A DNA stretch of 60,000 nucleotides from Cryptomeria japonica. Taxonomy: Eukaryota; Streptophyta; Pinopsida; Cupressales; Cupressaceae. Shown in pieces: positions 56,624 to 60,000 of the stretch. The stretch is from NCBI RefSeq assembly GCF_030272615.1, contig NC_081412.1, positions 342,671,870 through 342,731,869 on the forward strand, read 5' to 3'. Numbering within the stretch: the first letter of the stretch is position 1; the number at the start of each line of letters is the position of its first letter. The position numbers and the translations under genes are program-made. Below the pieces are notes generated by a model. It saw nothing but the letters and a program-made list of their open reading frames with translations, did not search any database and was not told the DNA's origin.

Positions 56624-57354
56624 CTATTCTTTAGATAAAAAGTTGTCATGTTCATGAGAATGACCAGTTCTTGCAGTAGAACTACTTCCGGTTTCTTTTC
56701 TTCTCATTGTTGGTGCAAGTGTCATGGAAGATTTGAAGGTAGCATCAATCTTAGGCATACTGTTATCATAGTTGCTCATTTCAAAGGCAGTCAACTTACC
56801 GATCAGGGAGTCAATATTAACATTAACGATTCCCAAAGATTTTGTTCTTGAATTGTAGAAACCCTTATGTCATATTGTGGTAGCAAGGTTCTCATGATTT
56901 TGCTGACCACATCATCTTCCTCAAGTTTTCCTCTAGCATTTCTAATGAAATTTACCACATCCTTTATTCTTTTGTTGTACTTTTCTATATTCTCTCCTTC
57001 TTGCATCCTCATCTCATCAAATTTGCCTCTCCAACTATCCACCTTAGCCTTTTGTACATGAGGATATCCTCCATAAATAGTCTTCAACTTATTCAACATC
57101 TCATAGGTTGTTTTTAGATTGTGAATCTCAACATACTTGTTATCAGATAGAGTACTAGAAATCGCCTCCATAGTTGTGATGTTATCTTGTTTCTCTTTGA
57201 TCTGATCTCTAGTGAGAACTCCTGTAGGTTCATTGTACTCTATGCTTACATGATTCCAATATTGATCTCCTAGGGTTCTTAGGTAGAGATTCATTCTACC
57301 ACACCATAATGTGTAGTTCTCCTTAGAGAACTTGGGGCCTTCCTTTTGTACCAT
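56624..57354 (-). pseudogene. Copia H Gag
   Basis: Starts at 57354 (MVQKEGPKFSKENYTLWCGRM) and runs open to 56803. A frameshift then leads into 56624-56836 (LIGKLTAFEMSNYDNSMPK). The core has the UBN2-like pattern seen in Copia G (LGDQYW, WRGKFDEMRMQEGENIEKY, VVSKIMRTLLPQYDIRV). The two Gags are clearly related but not close copies. Confidence 0.87.
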
Positions 57355-57403
57355 CTTGAATATTTCCTTAAGCTATTAAGCTCTTCTGAATCTAAGGACC
57401 ATT

Positions 57404-57415
57404 TCTCTAATACCA
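57404..57415 (-). other. Copia H primer-binding site (decayed)
   Basis: The minus strand reads TGGTATTAGAGA, two bases from the initiator methionine tRNA site, next to the start of the right LTR. Confidence 0.7.
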
Positions 57416-57426
57416 ACTATTAGTCC

Positions 57427-58674
57427 TGTAGCATAGGAAATGTGGAAATCATCAAAGCAAATATCAATATTAGTAATCTAGCTCAATCACGAAAGCTCAA
57501 ATGCAATGATCAATCCTAATTACATCCAATAGAGACATGAAAACAAGACATCAAGATTAAAAGCTAAGCAAACCAAATGCAGATCTGAATATCTCCTTCA
57601 TGTGGCTCCATTGTCCTTCTTTCTCCTTCAAATAGCTTTGTTGTGGATCTCACCTACCAGTGCATACACATGAGATGAAAGCAAGTAGACAAGATTGTAG
57701 CGCAAGAATACTCAAAGCGTGATTGATTTGACAAAGTGGTTATTAGATCGATAATGTGATTATTTGGGGATCAAGGACTTTGATTGAATAAATTCATCCA
57801 ATTTATAGATAAATTGGAGAAAAGACAAGATTAGCATGAAATTGATTCGAATAGAAATTCAAATCAAGAATAGCAAAATTATGACATGTGTATGACAAAT
57901 TGAAATGTCATTCCCATGAAATTAGGAGAAAAATAGGAGGAAATTGAAATTAGGTGAATTTAGAAATTAGGAAATTAGAAAATGAGGAAATTAGGAATTA
58001 GGAAATTTAGAAAATGAGGAAATTAGGAATTAAGTGAATTAATTAACAATTTTTCATTTATTAATTAATTCACAAAGAGGGAAGAATTAGTTAGCCAATT
58101 AAATAAACATTTAATTGCGACATGAAGACCTAGGATAAATCAACTATTTAACCTAGAGGGAGAAATGACAAACAAGGTTAAATGATTAAATCATGAAACC
58201 GTAGAAGATGAATTAGAAATGCAAGGATGACAATTAGGTCTTGACAAAAGATAATTGATGTAGGGTCGATTTGATCATGATTTTGAATTGATAAATGATT
58301 TGATTGATAAACAATTGAAATTGGTTGACAAATTGACCAATATTGATAAAGAGACCAAATTGATATGCGCCAATTGACATGATTGAAGAGGACAAGGATC
58401 GATGACAAATTGATCGCAAAATCGACGAGATTGATAAGGACGAGGATCGATGACAAATCGATCACAAAACGACAAGATTGATAAGAGGAAAAAACCCTAA
58501 TTCAAAAGCGATAAAAATGAGGAATGCAGAAGAAGGACTCGATGCTCACAAATGATAAAGACCAAGTGCGAATCATAGGAGAAATGTTAATGTGACGCAA
58601 AAACCCTAAAATAAGGCAATGCGCAAATGTTAAAGTATGATTCTGCAAGCATTGACCATTTTTAGACGTCTACA
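57427..58674 (-). repeat. Gypsy I 3-prime LTR
   Basis: Starts TGTAGCATAGG and ends GACGTCTACA, with TGTAG/CTACA inverted ends, 1248 bp. The end GACCATTTTTAG...TACA resembles the end of the element A LTR (GACCATTTTTAGGG...TTACA at 11111-11131). It contains an A-rich GAAATTAGGA repeat (57920-58035) and a 48-bp tandem repeat (58381-58490). Confidence 0.72.
58381..58490. repeat. 48-bp tandem repeat, two copies and a start of a third
   Basis: Units starting GATTGA at 58381, 58429 and 58476 share GATCGATGACAAAT and the following GATC...CGAC words. Unit lengths are 48 and 47 bp. Confidence 0.8.
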
Positions 58675-60000
58675 TTTTGCCCCTCTTTGAGACAATGCGA
58701 TTTTAAGCGTTGTTTCAAAGAACAATAATGAAAATGCCCCAGACAATAATAATGACATATGCATGCCCCCTCAAGGAATTGGCTGGAAAAATCCAGAAAA
58801 GAGGCCAAGTGATCGATAAGAATGACAGAAGATGATAGGTTCAAACGGACTGCCAAGACTGACAGAAGAAATGTTAGTAAGAAGAAATTAGACAGAGGAT
58901 AGTTAGAGATGAAGAAAAACTTGATTTCACTAATGCACTTTGTAGGTGAGAACCTTTATTTAATGTAGCAAAATGGATGCGTAGCATCATGGCATTGAAG
59001 GCCAGAGCTGAAATGCAACCCTTTTTGCAAAAGACAGACACATCACAGACAAACATCAATCACAAAAAAGGAAGGACCATGAACCATCCCGGTCACTCTA
59101 AATCACTCAGTGACATCATCGAGCAACATAGGAACATGACCGAAGCCAAAGATAAATCAGTAAAAAGATAAGATGCACAAATTCCAACCAATCAAACAAA
59201 CATCTTGATCTTCATTGTCAAAAGTTGAAAGTGCTGATAGGACGATCATGATGTCTGGTTTTAGGACATGCGGTACCCCGTCTAAGATAGGACATAGTCT
59301 GGTTTCGAGTATACCACACCCTGTATAAGACCCATGATAGTAGAGACAAGGACAAATGATTTTTGCGGTTGATTGATATGACAAGTGCGATCAGTTTGAA
59401 TGCCTGGTTTGATCGAAAAAGTTCATCTGTTAATACGTGATTTGCAGTAAAACACAGTGTGTGATTGTGTGTTGTTCGATCTGTCTATGCACAGAGGGGT
59501 TATTTATTGCAAAATGCTTTTCGAGGTTTTACAATTTTTTTTTGTGTTCATTTTTTTTAGGACTTTATTTGATGTTTAGGGATTTTTTCAGGACATTATT
59601 TGATGTTTAAAGATTTTTTCAAGACATTTTGCAATTTTTTTTTTTTGAATTATTTTAGGACATTTTTCAATTTTTATGATTTTGAATTATTTGAATTATT
59701 TCAGGACATTTTTCAATTTTTATGATTTTTGCCCCCAATGTCTAGCAAGGCAAGGAATATGACAAGTGAATAAATAGGCTTGCTGAAATGATGGTGGATA
59801 GAGGGAAGACAAAGGCCTTTTATCATGGAGACAATACGGATGCAATTTTCAAGGGCTATTGCGTGATGGGACAAGAGATTGGATATGACAATGTAAAGCA
59901 GTGTCATGGCATGAGGGTCATGTCAAGAGGTTTTTGAAACCATGTTTAAATTTTGCGTCCTTATGTCAGATCAAGATCAAGGAATGAAAAAGAGTGTATG
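58675..60000 (-). other. Gypsy I 3-prime internal region
   Basis: A non-coding tail between the polypurine tract and the window edge. At 59520-59740 a T-rich block (plus strand) contains five or more copies of TTTCAGGACATT-like words. At 59250-59330 are words shared with the leader of element A (CCTGTATAAGA). Short open frames here show no motif. Confidence 0.5.

Larger units (their letters stand above)
51351..57426 (-). mobile_element. Copia element H (right LTR interrupted)
   Basis: A minus-strand Ty1/Copia element: left LTR 51351-52943, polypurine tract, RNase H, RT, integrase, protease, gag, primer-binding site, and then only the first nine bases of the right LTR (TATTAGTCC, 57418-57426). 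At that point the LTR of Gypsy I begins. Its Gag and LTR sub-repeats relate it to Copia G. All domains carry stops. Confidence 0.85.
57427..60000 (-). mobile_element. Gypsy element I, 3-prime LTR and tail, truncated by window edge
   Basis: An LTR at 57427-58674 with a purine tract directly beside it at 58675-58691 (minus strand CTCAAAGAGGGGCAAAA) shows a minus-strand element whose body lies to the right, outside the window. The tail at 58692-60000 resembles the post-integrase region of element A, so a Gypsy Tat-like element is inferred. No coding domain is inside the window. Confidence 0.65.

Overview
The window is plant nuclear DNA made almost entirely of LTR retrotransposons, most of them decayed and nested in one another. 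There are no bacterial-type operons, no tRNA or rRNA genes and no CRISPR array. Several Ty1/Copia and Ty3/Gypsy families occur, including Gypsy copies with a second RNase H domain (the Tat-type arrangement), with large LTRs (0.6-1.6 kb). This suggests a large, repeat-rich plant genome. A gymnosperm such as a conifer is my best guess, but that is inference; no diagnostic host gene is present.

Layout, left to right. (A) 1-11131: a minus-strand Tat-like Gypsy element, with integrase at the left, a long leader at 7921-9946, a primer-binding site at 9947-9964 and its upstream LTR at 9969-11131. (B) 11132-13492 plus 20163-about 23688: a second minus-strand Gypsy element with one RNase H, split by a complete plus-strand Copia element (A-prime, 13493-20162, duplicated target site ATAAG). 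(C) about 23689-27424: a third minus-strand Gypsy element. (D) 27425-28250 plus 34944-35603: the 3-prime end of a plus-strand Copia element, split by a complete minus-strand Copia element (E, 28251-34943, target site TTCAC). (F) 35604-36400, 37251-38363 and 45682-46510: a plus-strand Tat-like Gypsy element, interrupted by a solo Copia LTR (36401-37250) and by a complete minus-strand Copia element (G, 38364-45681). (47127-50276): one uninterrupted 1049-residue reading frame of unknown function. (H) 51351-57426: a minus-strand Copia element. (I) 57427-60000: the LTR and 3-prime internal end of a minus-strand Gypsy element that appears to have inserted into the right LTR of H.

The boundaries fit a nested series in which F contains D, D contains C, C contains B, and B contains A. 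Each host is seen only on its right side because the window starts inside A. E and A-prime belong to one Copia family, and the solo LTR belongs to it too. G and H are related to each other by their Gag proteins and their LTR sub-repeats.

The retrotransposon genes encode the usual Gag, protease, reverse transcriptase, RNase H and integrase. Every copy carries stops, frameshifts or lost catalytic residues, so none looks autonomous. The exception to the decay is the 1049-residue frame downstream of the F integrase: a basic, probably nuclear N-terminus, no membrane segment, and a coiled coil near the C-terminus. It is the main candidate for something undescribed: an accessory retrotransposon protein, a captured gene, or an intronless host gene.
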